64,000 bases of DNA from Helicobacter bilis ATCC 51630. GTDB lineage: Bacteria > Campylobacterota > Campylobacteria > Campylobacterales > Helicobacteraceae. Location of the stretch: contig NZ_JMKW01000003.1 in NCBI RefSeq assembly GCF_000686565.1, positions 1-64,000 on the forward strand, written 5' to 3'. Every line of letters begins with the position of its first letter. The first letter of the stretch is position 1. Made by a program: the position numbers and the translations under genes. The notes beneath the pieces are model-generated. The model was not told the origin of the DNA and made no database searches. It worked only from the letters and a program-made list of their open reading frames with translations. Positions 26,739-35,468 of this stretch are shown piece by piece.

Positions 26739-27209
26739 ATGCGACAAGTAAAGAGTGAAAAAACACAAGAAAATAAAGATTCCATTATTCGTTTTTCCGT
26801 ATCCCTACCATCTGGGTTGCTTGATGAGCTTGATAGTAAGATTACGCAAAATGGCTACACTTCGCGTTCAGAACTTATCCGCGATATGATACGCGAAAAG
26901 CTAGTCGATGAAAAATGGGATAAGGGCGAGAGTGAGGGGACAAAAGAGCATTTAGGCGTATTGGTGTTGATTTATGATCATCATCAAAGGGGGCTAAATC
27001 AAAAAAAGAATGAAATAGAACATAATAATCATTTAGTGCAAATTATCTGCACAACGCATGTGCATGTCGATCATCATAATTGCCTTGAAACCATTATCCT
27101 TAAGGGTAAGAAAGAAGATATTGAAAAGCTGTGTATAGAGATTGGTGGATTACTTGGAGTTAAATTTGCAAAACTCACACGCACTGCAAGTTTTATGGAG
27201 CAGATGTAG
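26739..27209 (+). CDS. nikR: Nickel-responsive regulator NikR
   Basis: A 156-residue ribbon-helix-helix regulator that represses or activates nickel uptake and urease/hydrogenase genes according to Ni(II). The N-terminal DNA-binding strand and helices are [20 protein letters not shown] and [14 protein letters not shown] (about 19-54). The C-terminal ACT-like domain carries the nickel ligands in [13 protein letters not shown] (about 106-118): His, His, His and Cys. The N-terminal arm of about 15 residues is typical of Helicobacter NikR. It is single and divergent from alr. I could not identify a NikR operator in its own upstream region. Confidence 0.95.
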   Translation: MRQVKSEKTQENKDSIIRFSVSLPSGLLDELDSKITQNGYTSRSELIRDMIREKLVDEKWDKGESEGTKEHLGVLVLIYDHHQRGLNQKKNEIEHNNHLVQIICTTHVHVDHHNCLETIILKGKKEDIEKLCIEIGGLLGVKFAKLTRTASFMEQM

Positions 27210-27759
27210 TTTTTGTGTTGTGTATTTATCCGCAATAAATTAAGATTCTGAATTTCCATAGATATAAGTTATGTCATGTTGTGTAATGCGTCAAAGTCTT
27301 GGAATAAGGACATACAATGTGTTTTTAGAGATCAAGTTGCTATATAAAAGACTTTTTTGTTTGATAATCTTGTCAATTACATAGCTTTGAATAATACACA
27401 TGTTGTAATTAGAATAGAGAAATTTTTATATATAAAATCTCATATTTATAAAAACTCTGCAAAAAGCTACTCTAGCGATATAATGCAATTAATTAACTGC
27501 AAACTAGATGCAGAAAAAAAGAATAAGAAATCAATCAATATAGCTATATACAATTAGTGAGAGTGGCAATCGCGCAGACAGCTAATAAATTTCTCAAACA
27601 ATGCTTCTTAAAGATTATCAAAAAGCCGACATTTCTGCAATTTTTAGTAATTAATGTAATTTTATGAACAATCAATAAAAAGAAAGAACAAACAATGCTA
27701 GTTCCAACTTTATATCAAGCAGGAAGAGCATGTTTTAATGCGTATATCGTAGGCAATTT
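27210..27759. other. Gene-free interval between nikR and tig
   Basis: 550 AT-rich bases. A 66-codon frame at 27357-27557 has no recognisable homology or ribosome site, and a 53-codon frame from 27695 overlaps tig antisense. I support neither. H. pylori has clpP next to tig, and it is not here. No repeats of family 1 or 2 are seen. Confidence 0.6.
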
Positions 27760-29052
27760 CTACTTAACCCCATTATGCTTATCAAGCAAGTGCGTGATAA
27801 CTCTATCTTCGATGATTGCCATTTTTACTGCTGGTAGAAGGTTGTTTTTGCGATAATGCTCGATTACTTCTTGTGGGTTTTGTCCGCTCATCATAGATTC
27901 ATAATAAAGCGTTTGAAATACTTCATTATCATCTACGCTGATTTTCTCTTGTTTTGCGAGTTTATCCACGACAAAAGTAACTTTTACACTCATCTCAGCC
28001 TTTGGTCTTTGTGCTTCTCTTAGCTCTTTTACCTTATCTTCATTGCCCATTAAAGCTTCTATTTCTTCTTGCTTCATGCTAGATATTTCATTATTAAGCA
28101 ATACATTCGTTTCTTGCTCTAAAATATTTTCTGGCAAATCAAATGTAAATTTCTTTGCGATATTTTCTAGGGCTTCTTCTTTTAGCTTTTCATTATAAAG
28201 CTTCATTTTAGATTCTCTCTCTAAATCTTTTTTGATTTGATCTTTTAGTGTTGCAAGAGTATTCTCTTCTTTATCGCCTAGAATAGCCTTTGCAAAGGCA
28301 TCATCAATAGTTACTTCATCTTTTTGCTTGATAGCATGTAATTTTACTTTAAATTGCACGGCTTTTCCTGCAAGGTTTGGGGCTTGATAATCCTCTGGAA
28401 AAGTTACATTAATCATCTTTTCTTCACCCACACTCATGCCAACCAAAGCATCTTCAAAGCCGGGGATAAACTGATTAGAACCGATTATTAAATCAAACTT
28501 TTCTGCCTTGCCACCATCAAATGCCTTGCCATCTAAAAACCCTTCAAAATCAATATGTGCTATATGTCCGCTTTTTAGCTTTTTAGCTTTTGATGGCACG
28601 ACTGGAGCGCGATTTTTTGCGAGTTGCTCTAATCGCTCATCTACTTGCTTATCAGTGATTTTTTCAGGTTTAAACTTTGGCATACAAGAGATTGCATCAT
28701 CAACGCTAAATGTCGGTGTAATGCCAATTTTAAGCTCAATATCAATACCGCTTTCACTTTCTTCAAACTTTGAGATAAGTGGTTGCCCTATCACATCTTT
28801 TTCGGTGATATTTAATGCCTTAATAGCATTCGCAAAAAACTCATTAATGCTTTGCTGACGAGATTCTTCAAGCAGACTATCTTTGTAGCGAGTTTTTATA
28901 ACACTCACTGGCACCTTACCTTTTCTAAAGCCATCTAGCTTCATAGTCTTTGCATACTTACTTGCAAGTGTTTCAATGTGCTTATTAATCGTTTCAATAG
29001 CGATTTTTCCACTTGCTTTTGCATTTGCTTCATTAATTCTTTCTGTATTCAT
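27760..29052 (-). CDS. tig: Trigger factor (ribosome-associated chaperone)
   Basis: A 430-residue chaperone that binds the ribosome exit tunnel and shields nascent chains. The ribosome-binding signature is DGFRKGKVPVSVIKTRY (about residues 41-57). The FKBP-type prolyl isomerase domain contains GKAFDGGKAEKFDLIIGS and FIPGFEDALVGM (about 173-205). The C-terminal arms are helical. Length is as usual. The gene is divergent from fliI, with 80 bases between the two starts. No clpP follows it, unlike in H. pylori. Confidence 0.96.
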   Translation of the reverse strand: MNTERINEANAKASGKIAIETINKHIETLASKYAKTMKLDGFRKGKVPVSVIKTRYKDSLLEESRQQSINEFFANAIKALNITEKDVIGQPLISKFEESESGIDIELKIGITPTFSVDDAISCMPKFKPEKITDKQVDERLEQLAKNRAPVVPSKAKKLKSGHIAHIDFEGFLDGKAFDGGKAEKFDLIIGSNQFIPGFEDALVGMSVGEEKMINVTFPEDYQAPNLAGKAVQFKVKLHAIKQKDEVTIDDAFAKAILGDKEENTLATLKDQIKKDLERESKMKLYNEKLKEEALENIAKKFTFDLPENILEQETNVLLNNEISSMKQEEIEALMGNEDKVKELREAQRPKAEMSVKVTFVVDKLAKQEKISVDDNEVFQTLYYESMMSGQNPQEVIEHYRKNNLLPAVKMAIIEDRVITHLLDKHNGVK

Positions 29053-29132
29053 AACTATCCTTAAGGGTTTTTAAGTATAATTTCGTATTGTAACCAAATT
29101 TTTATTGTTTGTAAATCTTTTAAGGAGCAAAA

Positions 29133-30500
29133 ATGTCTAAAACACATGATAACAATGCAAAACAACAAACTATTAAAATTGCTTCTATTGAGAATCTAAA
29201 ACAAAAACTAAGCCTTACAACGAATCTTTCGCCAAATTTTGGCGAGATTATCTCTGTGGAGACAAATATCATAAAGGCAGTCGGTTTATCACCAAGTGTG
29301 GGCGATGTCGTATGGCTTATCCGCGGTAATGATACACGCACAGAGGGCATTGTAATCGCTACGCATAAGGAAGTCTTTAGCATTAGTCCCTTTAGTTTTA
29401 CAGAGGGCTTTAAGAGTGGCGATAGAGTGATGATTGCAAAAGAGGGTTTAAATATCCCTGTGGGCGATGAGCTTTTAGGGCGAGTGATAAATCCTTTAGG
29501 TGTGCCACTTGATAGTCTTGGGGCGTTATATGCGAGTGCTTGCACCCCTATCATTAACGTACCTATTTCTGCGTTAAAGCGGGGGCTTATAGATGAAGTC
29601 TTTAGCGTAGGGGTAAAAAGCATAGATTCTTTACTTACATGCGGTAAGGGGCAGAAAATGGGAATCTTTGCTGGGTCTGGCGTGGGTAAATCAACACTTA
29701 TGGGTATGATTGTAAAAGGGAGTGCCGCACAAATAAAGGTTGTAGCACTTATCGGGGAGCGGGGCAGAGAAGTGCCTGAATTTATTGAGAAAAACTTAGG
29801 TGGGAATCTTGAAAATACCGTGCTTGTCGTGGCAACGAGTGATGACTCACCACTTATGCGAAAATATGGGGCATTCTCGGCTATGGCAATAGCGGAGTTT
29901 TTCAAAGATAAAGGGCATGATGTGCTATTTATCATGGATTCTGTAACGCGTTTTGCAATGGCACAAAGAGAAATAGGACTAGCCTTAGGTGAGCCGCCAA
30001 CAAGTAAGGGCTATCCACCTTCAGTTTTGACACTTCTGCCACAATTAATGGAGCGTGCTGGTAAGGAAGAGGGTAAGGGCAGTATTACCGCATTTTTTAC
30101 CGTGCTTATGGAGGGCGATGACTTAAATGATCCTATTGCTGACCAAAGCAGAAGTATTTTAGATGGACATATCATGCTTGATAGGAATCTAACTGATTTT
30201 GGAATCTATCCGCCTATTAATATACTAAATTCATCATCAAGGGTTATGCACGATATTATCTCACAAGAGCATAAAAATGCGGCAAGGAAATTTCGCCGTA
30301 TGCAAGCCCTTTTGAAAGAAAATGAAGTACTGATCCGCATCGGCAGCTATCATAAAGGCAATGATGTCGAGCTTGATGAAGCGATTGATAAAAAAGCATT
30401 AATGGAAGAGTTTCTAGGACAAGATGAAAATATACAATCAAGTTATGAAGAAAGCATTACGCAAATGATAGAGATAGCAAATAGTGGTGGTATGCAGTAA
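29133..30500 (+). CDS. fliI: Flagellar export ATPase FliI
   Basis: A 455-residue F1-beta-like ATPase that energises substrate release to the flagellar type III export gate. Walker A is FAGSGVGKSTLMGM (about residues 178-191). SVTRFAMAQREIGLALGEPP (about 271-290) and the Walker B region VLFIMDSVTRF are present. The N-terminal domain includes LSPSVGDVVWLIRGNDTRTE. It is slightly longer than H. pylori FliI, mainly through the N-terminal 20 residues. ATG 29133 has an AAGGAG site. There are no flagellar neighbours, which is common in Helicobacter where such genes are scattered. Confidence 0.96.
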   Translation: MSKTHDNNAKQQTIKIASIENLKQKLSLTTNLSPNFGEIISVETNIIKAVGLSPSVGDVVWLIRGNDTRTEGIVIATHKEVFSISPFSFTEGFKSGDRVMIAKEGLNIPVGDELLGRVINPLGVPLDSLGALYASACTPIINVPISALKRGLIDEVFSVGVKSIDSLLTCGKGQKMGIFAGSGVGKSTLMGMIVKGSAAQIKVVALIGERGREVPEFIEKNLGGNLENTVLVVATSDDSPLMRKYGAFSAMAIAEFFKDKGHDVLFIMDSVTRFAMAQREIGLALGEPPTSKGYPPSVLTLLPQLMERAGKEEGKGSITAFFTVLMEGDDLNDPIADQSRSILDGHIMLDRNLTDFGIYPPINILNSSSRVMHDIISQEHKNAARKFRRMQALLKENEVLIRIGSYHKGNDVELDEAIDKKALMEEFLGQDENIQSSYEESITQMIEIANSGGMQ

Positions 30501-30692
30501 AATTTTGTTTTGGTTTAGAAACTAGAGTAAAACTTAACTAATTTAATGTTTAAGGCTATACAGAATGTAGGGTTTAGTTGCAAATCTATCATGATTCTAA
30601 CTTATAGATAGATTTGCATTGTAGTTTTTATTAAAGCTGTGTTGATTAAAACTTTAATGCTGCGGTAAGAGATTTAGACTTAGCGGACTATC

Positions 30693-30845
30693 CTATAATA
30701 ATCCTCTTTTTCTAAGCTCCGCTTCAAGTATTGCTCTAACCTTATCACTCTCGGCATTATTATAGCGATCCAACAACTGAGAATCACTCATTTTAGCAGC
30801 CTGTTTTCTCACTTGACTTTCCATCGCATCAGCAGCTGAATCCAT
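30693..30845 (-). CDS. Small charged protein directly downstream of the HP0580-like gene
   Basis: A 50-codon frame (ATG 30845, stop TAG 30693-30695) reads MDSAADAMESQ..., then MSDSQLLDRYNNAESDKV and EAELRKRGLL. The pattern of amphipathic helices ending in RKRGLL looks like a real small protein domain. The frame is open further upstream (GVFDKAKDF) to the TAG stop of the preceding 426-residue gene and is in the same frame as it, so one nonsense codon separates the two. Either the native start is elsewhere or the small domain was once fused. The rest of the gap, 30501-30692, is empty. Confidence 0.5.
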   Translation of the reverse strand: MDSAADAMESQVRKQAAKMSDSQLLDRYNNAESDKVRAILEAELRKRGLL

Positions 30846-30872
30846 AAAGTCTTTAGCCTTATCAAAAACTCC

Positions 30873-32153
30873 CTATTTCATTGCATTTTGATTTATCGCA
30901 TTGCGTGATGCAATAAGGTTATTAATATAAGTTTCATTCAATGTGATTATATTGATTTTACTTTGCATATCTTTTGCGTAAGCGATATAAGCATAAGGTC
31001 CATGAGTGAGTATCTTTGGGTTTATAAAGCTTCCCTTTGTGCTTCTATCAAGCTCTTTTAAAGTTATAAAATCACTGCCATTCCATACGGCTAGATTGAT
31101 TGTTGTATTCTCTTTATTTGTATAAAGTAGCACGATATAGCGTCCAAACGCTGCCACACTCATAGCCCCAACGCTTAGATTATTACTCTCTTGTATATCT
31201 TCAGATTGTAATGATCCATTGCTTATTTTACAAAATTGATAAGCTAGATTTGGCGTATTTTCTTGCACACTCTTATTGCTATATAAGGCTAAACACTGAT
31301 GCGTTATAGAATCATTTGCTGGATTATTTATATCATAGCTAGGATGCAGGGGTGTTATAATTGGATTTGAATAAAGCGTGTTATTATGTGGCTTAGCTAT
31401 CTCTTCTAGTTGGAGTTCTTTATTAAAGATTCCAAAAAATGCTTGATTTTTTTCTATATGTGTAAAAAATGGTAAGATTATGCCTTGTATAGTATTATTT
31501 GTGCCAAAAAAAGTGCTTGGTTTATGCGAGAAAAACGCATTTGTCCTTGCAAATAGGCTTAATGCTGGATTTTCGTGCAAACTAAAAAGTGGGTTTGCAT
31601 TCTCTTGTGTAGTATTAGATTCAATAGCTTTTGCAATATGTTCTAAGTTTGCTTGAAAGATATATGTCCTTGTGGTAAGTGGCTTTTGTAGTAGGGTAGC
31701 ATTAAGAAATAAATAAAGATTAGAATCAATATTTTGTGTCAAGGCACTATGCAAGGAATGTATGTGTTGCTTTGTTTGTGCGTTAAGAGTTTTTGTGTCA
31801 AAGAGTAGTATTTCTTGGCTATGTGTTTTTGTGTTTGTGGCAATATTTTGCCATATTCCTTTTTGGGTTAGTATGCTGTATTTGCTTGGATAAAAAATCA
31901 TGCCATATAGATTTGTATTATTATCCTTGCTTATGTAGCTAATGAGATATTTATCAGGGTTTATTTGTGTTATATCCATTGAGACTAGATTTATAGAATC
32001 TAGCTGCCATTGATCTTTCTCATATACTTCATATCGTGTTGATTCAAAAGTAGGCAGGAAAAAATACATATCAACGCTGCGATTAAAGCTAAATAATCCA
32101 ATACTTGCTACTATACATAACGCTATGTAAAAGAGATAATCAAGTATTTTCAT
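30873..32153 (-). CDS. Membrane-anchored hypothetical protein (HP0580-like by position)
   Basis: A 426-residue protein with one N-terminal membrane segment (YLFYIALCIVASIGLFSF) and a large domain expected in the periplasm. The domain is made of strand-rich repeats such as KYLISYISKDN, YIVLLYTNKENTTINLAVW and AYIAYAKDMQSKINII, which suggest a beta-propeller like those of sialidase/BNR proteins. I do not see Asp-box motifs clearly enough to name it. It follows pyrC by 9 bases, the same arrangement as HP0581-HP0580 in H. pylori as I recall it. Function is unknown. Confidence 0.7.
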   Translation of the reverse strand: MKILDYLFYIALCIVASIGLFSFNRSVDMYFFLPTFESTRYEVYEKDQWQLDSINLVSMDITQINPDKYLISYISKDNNTNLYGMIFYPSKYSILTQKGIWQNIATNTKTHSQEILLFDTKTLNAQTKQHIHSLHSALTQNIDSNLYLFLNATLLQKPLTTRTYIFQANLEHIAKAIESNTTQENANPLFSLHENPALSLFARTNAFFSHKPSTFFGTNNTIQGIILPFFTHIEKNQAFFGIFNKELQLEEIAKPHNNTLYSNPIITPLHPSYDINNPANDSITHQCLALYSNKSVQENTPNLAYQFCKISNGSLQSEDIQESNNLSVGAMSVAAFGRYIVLLYTNKENTTINLAVWNGSDFITLKELDRSTKGSFINPKILTHGPYAYIAYAKDMQSKINIITLNETYINNLIASRNAINQNAMK

Positions 32154-32162
32154 ATATTTAAC

Positions 32163-33218
32163 CTATAGAATCTCTATCTTATCTACTTTGTAGTTAAGTG
32201 TAGAATCTCCCATAAATACAGAGATATTGCCTAACTTAGATTCTATGCTTTCTCCAAACTTAAAAGGGCTTCTTTTAAGAGTGATTTGCTTGGTGAAAGG
32301 CAGCTTTATGTTATATATCTTTTGTGCGTTAAGGCTTAGAAAATGTGAGAGATTCTCTAGCTTATTATGCTTTCCAAAAAGCGTGCATAAGGCTTCAAGT
32401 AGAATTGGCGCACTAAAGATTCCAGCCGCTCCATCTAGCTTTGCTTGTATCGTATGTGGCGCACTATCAGACCCAAAGCTAATCTTAGAATCTCCACTCA
32501 ATGCCGCCTCTAGTATCGCATCTCTATCTTTGGGTGTCTTTACCACAGGTTTGCAAAACATAAAAGGATTAAGCTTACCGCCTATAATGTCATCAAGCGT
32601 TAAAAGCATGTGATGAAGTGTAATCGTGCCATAAAGATTACTAAACTTATGGATACACTCAAGTGAATGCCTATCGCTTAAATGCTCTATGATTATCTTT
32701 AGTTGCGGAAAAGTCCTTGCTAACTCACTAAAGATTTCTAAAAATTCCCTTTCTCTATCCATACTAAAACCCGCACTCTCACCATGTATGCTTAGAATCA
32801 TATCTAGATTCTGTGCTTCTTCAAGTAAGCTTAATAAATGCTTACTTAGCACTTCACTCACGCCATTTTCAGCATTTGTAGTAGCCCCCTTTGGATAAAG
32901 TTTTAGAATCTTAACTCCAGCTAAATGTGCTTCCTTTAGCATATCAAGTGTGAGATTATCATGGATATATAGGGCGATAATGGGGGTAAAATGCTCTCCA
33001 TTTAAGCCACAAGTTTCTGAATCTTTTTTAACTAATCGCATAATCTCTTGTCTGTAAGCAAGTATAGATTCCGCATCCATTAGTGGTGGATTTAGATTTG
33101 GCATAGCAAGTAATGTGCTAAAATGTCGCACACTATAAGGTAGCACTGCTTCTAGCATAGAATCTTGTCGTAAATGTATGTGCATATCTATTGGATTTTG
33201 CAAGATGATGGTATCCAT
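32163..33218 (-). CDS. pyrC: Dihydroorotase
   Basis: A 351-residue zinc amidohydrolase closing carbamoyl aspartate to dihydroorotate in pyrimidine synthesis. Zn ligands are in MHIHLRQ (near residue 13), ILKLYPKGATT (the carbamylated Lys region), SIHGES (about 150) and HLSDRH (about 185). FGSDSAPH (about 260) holds the catalytic Asp. The frame is open to an upstream ATG at 33260, but that would add a non-conserved hydrophobic leader. ATG 33218 gives the normal MDTIILQNPIDMHIHLR start and follows a G-rich site. It heads a two-gene unit with the HP0580-like gene. Confidence 0.94.
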   Translation of the reverse strand: MDTIILQNPIDMHIHLRQDSMLEAVLPYSVRHFSTLLAMPNLNPPLMDAESILAYRQEIMRLVKKDSETCGLNGEHFTPIIALYIHDNLTLDMLKEAHLAGVKILKLYPKGATTNAENGVSEVLSKHLLSLLEEAQNLDMILSIHGESAGFSMDREREFLEIFSELARTFPQLKIIIEHLSDRHSLECIHKFSNLYGTITLHHMLLTLDDIIGGKLNPFMFCKPVVKTPKDRDAILEAALSGDSKISFGSDSAPHTIQAKLDGAAGIFSAPILLEALCTLFGKHNKLENLSHFLSLNAQKIYNIKLPFTKQITLKRSPFKFGESIESKLGNISVFMGDSTLNYKVDKIEIL

Positions 33219-33602
33219 GTTTAACCCCATGAAAATAATAAAAATCGAAAGCAATCGCACTGAATAAGTTGGAGCGAACTCTCTATTAGAATAAAGGCGA
33301 AATTATAACACAAGAATAGAGTATATGTTGTTTAGAAAATAGTAAATTATCGTCTTAATTTATAAGCACGACCAGCCATTTAGAATCTTAACTTTAAAGC
33401 ATATAATTTCAATGTGAATAAGATTCTATAACACTCTAAGCCTTATTTTTTTATTTTTTTGGGATCGAGTATATCAATGTGGTTAATCCTACACAATTGC
33501 TTACACATAGCAATTGATTTATCCTATTGTTTTGGGAGTATCTTATGTGTAGATTCTAATAAACTCTTTGTGGTTTAATAGAATCTAGAAGTAAAGCGTA
33601 AT
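33219..33602. other. Gene-free interval
   Basis: About 380 bases upstream of pyrC containing T-rich runs near 33449 and several AGAATCT copies. No coding frame, tRNA or convincing terminator was found. The pyrC promoter should lie near its right edge. Confidence 0.5.
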
Positions 33603-34169
33603 CTAAAATCCGCTATTTCTTAACGCTTCGCCGATAGTTTTTCCACGCAGATTAGTCATAGAAACATCGCTTGTTGCTACATTTATTTCACTTAACGCTC
33701 GGATTGCCTCCATACACGCCATAATCTCTTCTTTCTTAGTGTCTATGTATTGATGCAATGACTGAAAATCTTTAGCATTTAAAAGTGGCATGGGACTTGC
33801 CATCTCAAAAGATACGCTATGTGTCCCCATCGATGCACTAAGCTCTGTATCAAACAAATCTCTATCGATAAAACGCGTATTTGCTATCAAATCTCTAGCT
33901 TGTGAGAGAAGAATCTCACTCATATTCACATTTGCTGGATTTGTAGGATCTTCTTCTAGGCTAAACTCTATCTTCGAAACGATAGTTTGCAATTTATTTA
34001 GTTTTGCACTTAACACTTGCAGACAGCCTACAAGCTCATTAGCAGCCTTTATTCCCTCACCAAAACGATGTGTTTGCATTTTGCTTTGCGGCACTGCATT
34101 CATCATAATATCTTCGATATTATCTAAACCACCTAAATGCTTCTTAAAAGTTTGCAACATCTTGTCCAT
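33603..34169 (-). CDS. Flagellar FliS co-chaperone-like protein (HP1076-like)
   Basis: A 188-residue all-helical protein. The segment RDLIANTRFIDRDLFDTELS resembles the conserved region of flagellins and hook proteins, which fits the published description of HP1076 as a helical bundle related to flagellin and FliS. The N-terminus (MDKMLQTFKKHLGG) is amphipathic. HP1076 partners FliS in flagellin export. I infer the same role from these resemblances, without a sequence search. A longer frame begins at 34223, but ATG 34169 has AAGGATG at the right distance. It is a single gene. Confidence 0.6.
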   Translation of the reverse strand: MDKMLQTFKKHLGGLDNIEDIMMNAVPQSKMQTHRFGEGIKAANELVGCLQVLSAKLNKLQTIVSKIEFSLEEDPTNPANVNMSEILLSQARDLIANTRFIDRDLFDTELSASMGTHSVSFEMASPMPLLNAKDFQSLHQYIDTKKEEIMACMEAIRALSEINVATSDVSMTNLRGKTIGEALRNSGF

Positions 34170-34519
34170 AACGCATCCTTGTATTAAAATTTCCTTAAAA
34201 CTAAGCAAATAGTATGCCAACATTGCAAAATTCTAGAATCTAAAACAACTTAGCATGTTGGGCATGTAAAAACATTCAGCCTAAGATTCTAAAAAATCTT
34301 TTGTTTAACACTCAAAATAAGAAAGTAATATAGAACTTAAATCCTTTATAGATAATGTTAGCTAAAGATTCTCTCAAACTCTGAAAGTCGCAACCACGAC
34401 TGAAACATATCGGCAAATATTGATATCGAATGAAATATATTTATTAAAACAGCATATATTTTTATTAGAATCTTCTCTCAAAGTTGTGTGTAAAAATTTA
34501 TTAAAATTTGGATTGTGTT
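34170..34519. other. Divergent control region without genes
   Basis: 350 bases between divergent starts, AT-rich, with AGATTCT copies and no repeat-family arms. No coding frame. Promoters for both flanking genes are expected here, but I cannot place them with confidence. Confidence 0.5.
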
Positions 34520-35434
34520 ATGCAAGATGATATGGCGATTTTATATAAGCATGTGAAGGCATTAGATATGTTGTATAGATATGCAATGCTTGGCGATAGT
34601 TTTGTGGATTTAGCAAAACAAGATTCTAATACACACAAGCAAAAAATCACTCTTGCCACACAAGCAAATCAGCAATATAATAGCTATGAAGCAACTACTT
34701 CAAATCATACAAACACACAGCAAAACATGCAACAAATCGCACAAAAAGTTATACAATGCAATCTTTGCTCTCTCTCTAAATCTGTAAAAGATTCTGAACG
34801 ATTATGTGCTATTTTACCTACAAAAAGAGATTATCCTATTGATACGCCTTTCTCTAGCAATGCAAAAGAGACTACAAATAAAGATTCTATTGCCACTAAA
34901 ACCATACAAAATCACACAAAAGCATTTCCAAATATTGCCTTTATCACAGATTCCTTGCATCTTAGGGAAGCTCCAAAAGACAGCTATGCTTTATTAGAGA
35001 ATCTTGAGTTAAATAGAAGTAATGAAATGCTTTTTGACATTATAGAAAAAGTCTTTTTACTCTATAAAGAAAGTGTATTTCTTTTTCCGCTTTTTAAATG
35101 TGCTGAGGTTGGCAATAATCAGCAAATAAGTATGCAAATCCGCACACAGCCCCTTGCTACACAAAGACGCATTTGTAGCAATTATCTCAAAGCTCAACTT
35201 GAAAATATGAGTTATGCGGTATTTTTTGGTGAGCATATATGCTTTGATTTCTTTGAGATTTCATTGCAAGAGGCAAGTGGTAAGTTACTTGAATATCATA
35301 CAGCACAGGGCAAAAAAGTGCTTTGTGTATGTGTGCCAGATATTATGCAAATGCTTATGAATCCAAAGTTAAAAAAAGATGCCTTTATTAATTTTGTATT
35401 GCTAAGAAATGCAATTTATGCAATTTCATGCTAA
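34520..35434 (+). CDS. Uracil-DNA glycosylase (family 4-like) homologue with altered motif
   Basis: A 304-residue protein whose parts align in order with Fe-S family-4/5 uracil-DNA glycosylases. CNLCSLSKS (about residue 78) matches the N-terminal CxxC. FPLFKCAEVGNNQ matches the VVKCRPPxNR block. RRICSNYLKAQLENMSYAVF carries the third Cys and the LGxxA strand. VPDIMQMLMNPKLKKDAF sits where HPSYLLRNPELK is expected. The catalytic HPS is replaced by VPD, so activity is doubtful. Two Asn/Gln/Thr-rich stretches (about 35-70 and 105-135) look inserted. The start ATG 34520 was chosen over an in-frame TTG at 34508. Confidence 0.65.
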   Translation: MQDDMAILYKHVKALDMLYRYAMLGDSFVDLAKQDSNTHKQKITLATQANQQYNSYEATTSNHTNTQQNMQQIAQKVIQCNLCSLSKSVKDSERLCAILPTKRDYPIDTPFSSNAKETTNKDSIATKTIQNHTKAFPNIAFITDSLHLREAPKDSYALLENLELNRSNEMLFDIIEKVFLLYKESVFLFPLFKCAEVGNNQQISMQIRTQPLATQRRICSNYLKAQLENMSYAVFFGEHICFDFFEISLQEASGKLLEYHTAQGKKVLCVCVPDIMQMLMNPKLKKDAFINFVLLRNAIYAISC

Positions 35435-35468
35435 AATATTGCTTCATTATTTGTATTTAAGGATAGGA

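Noticed and set aside
27357-27557. 66-codon plus-strand frame after nikR
   Set aside because: No ribosome site, AT-driven composition, no recognisable pattern. Chance frame in an AT-rich gap.
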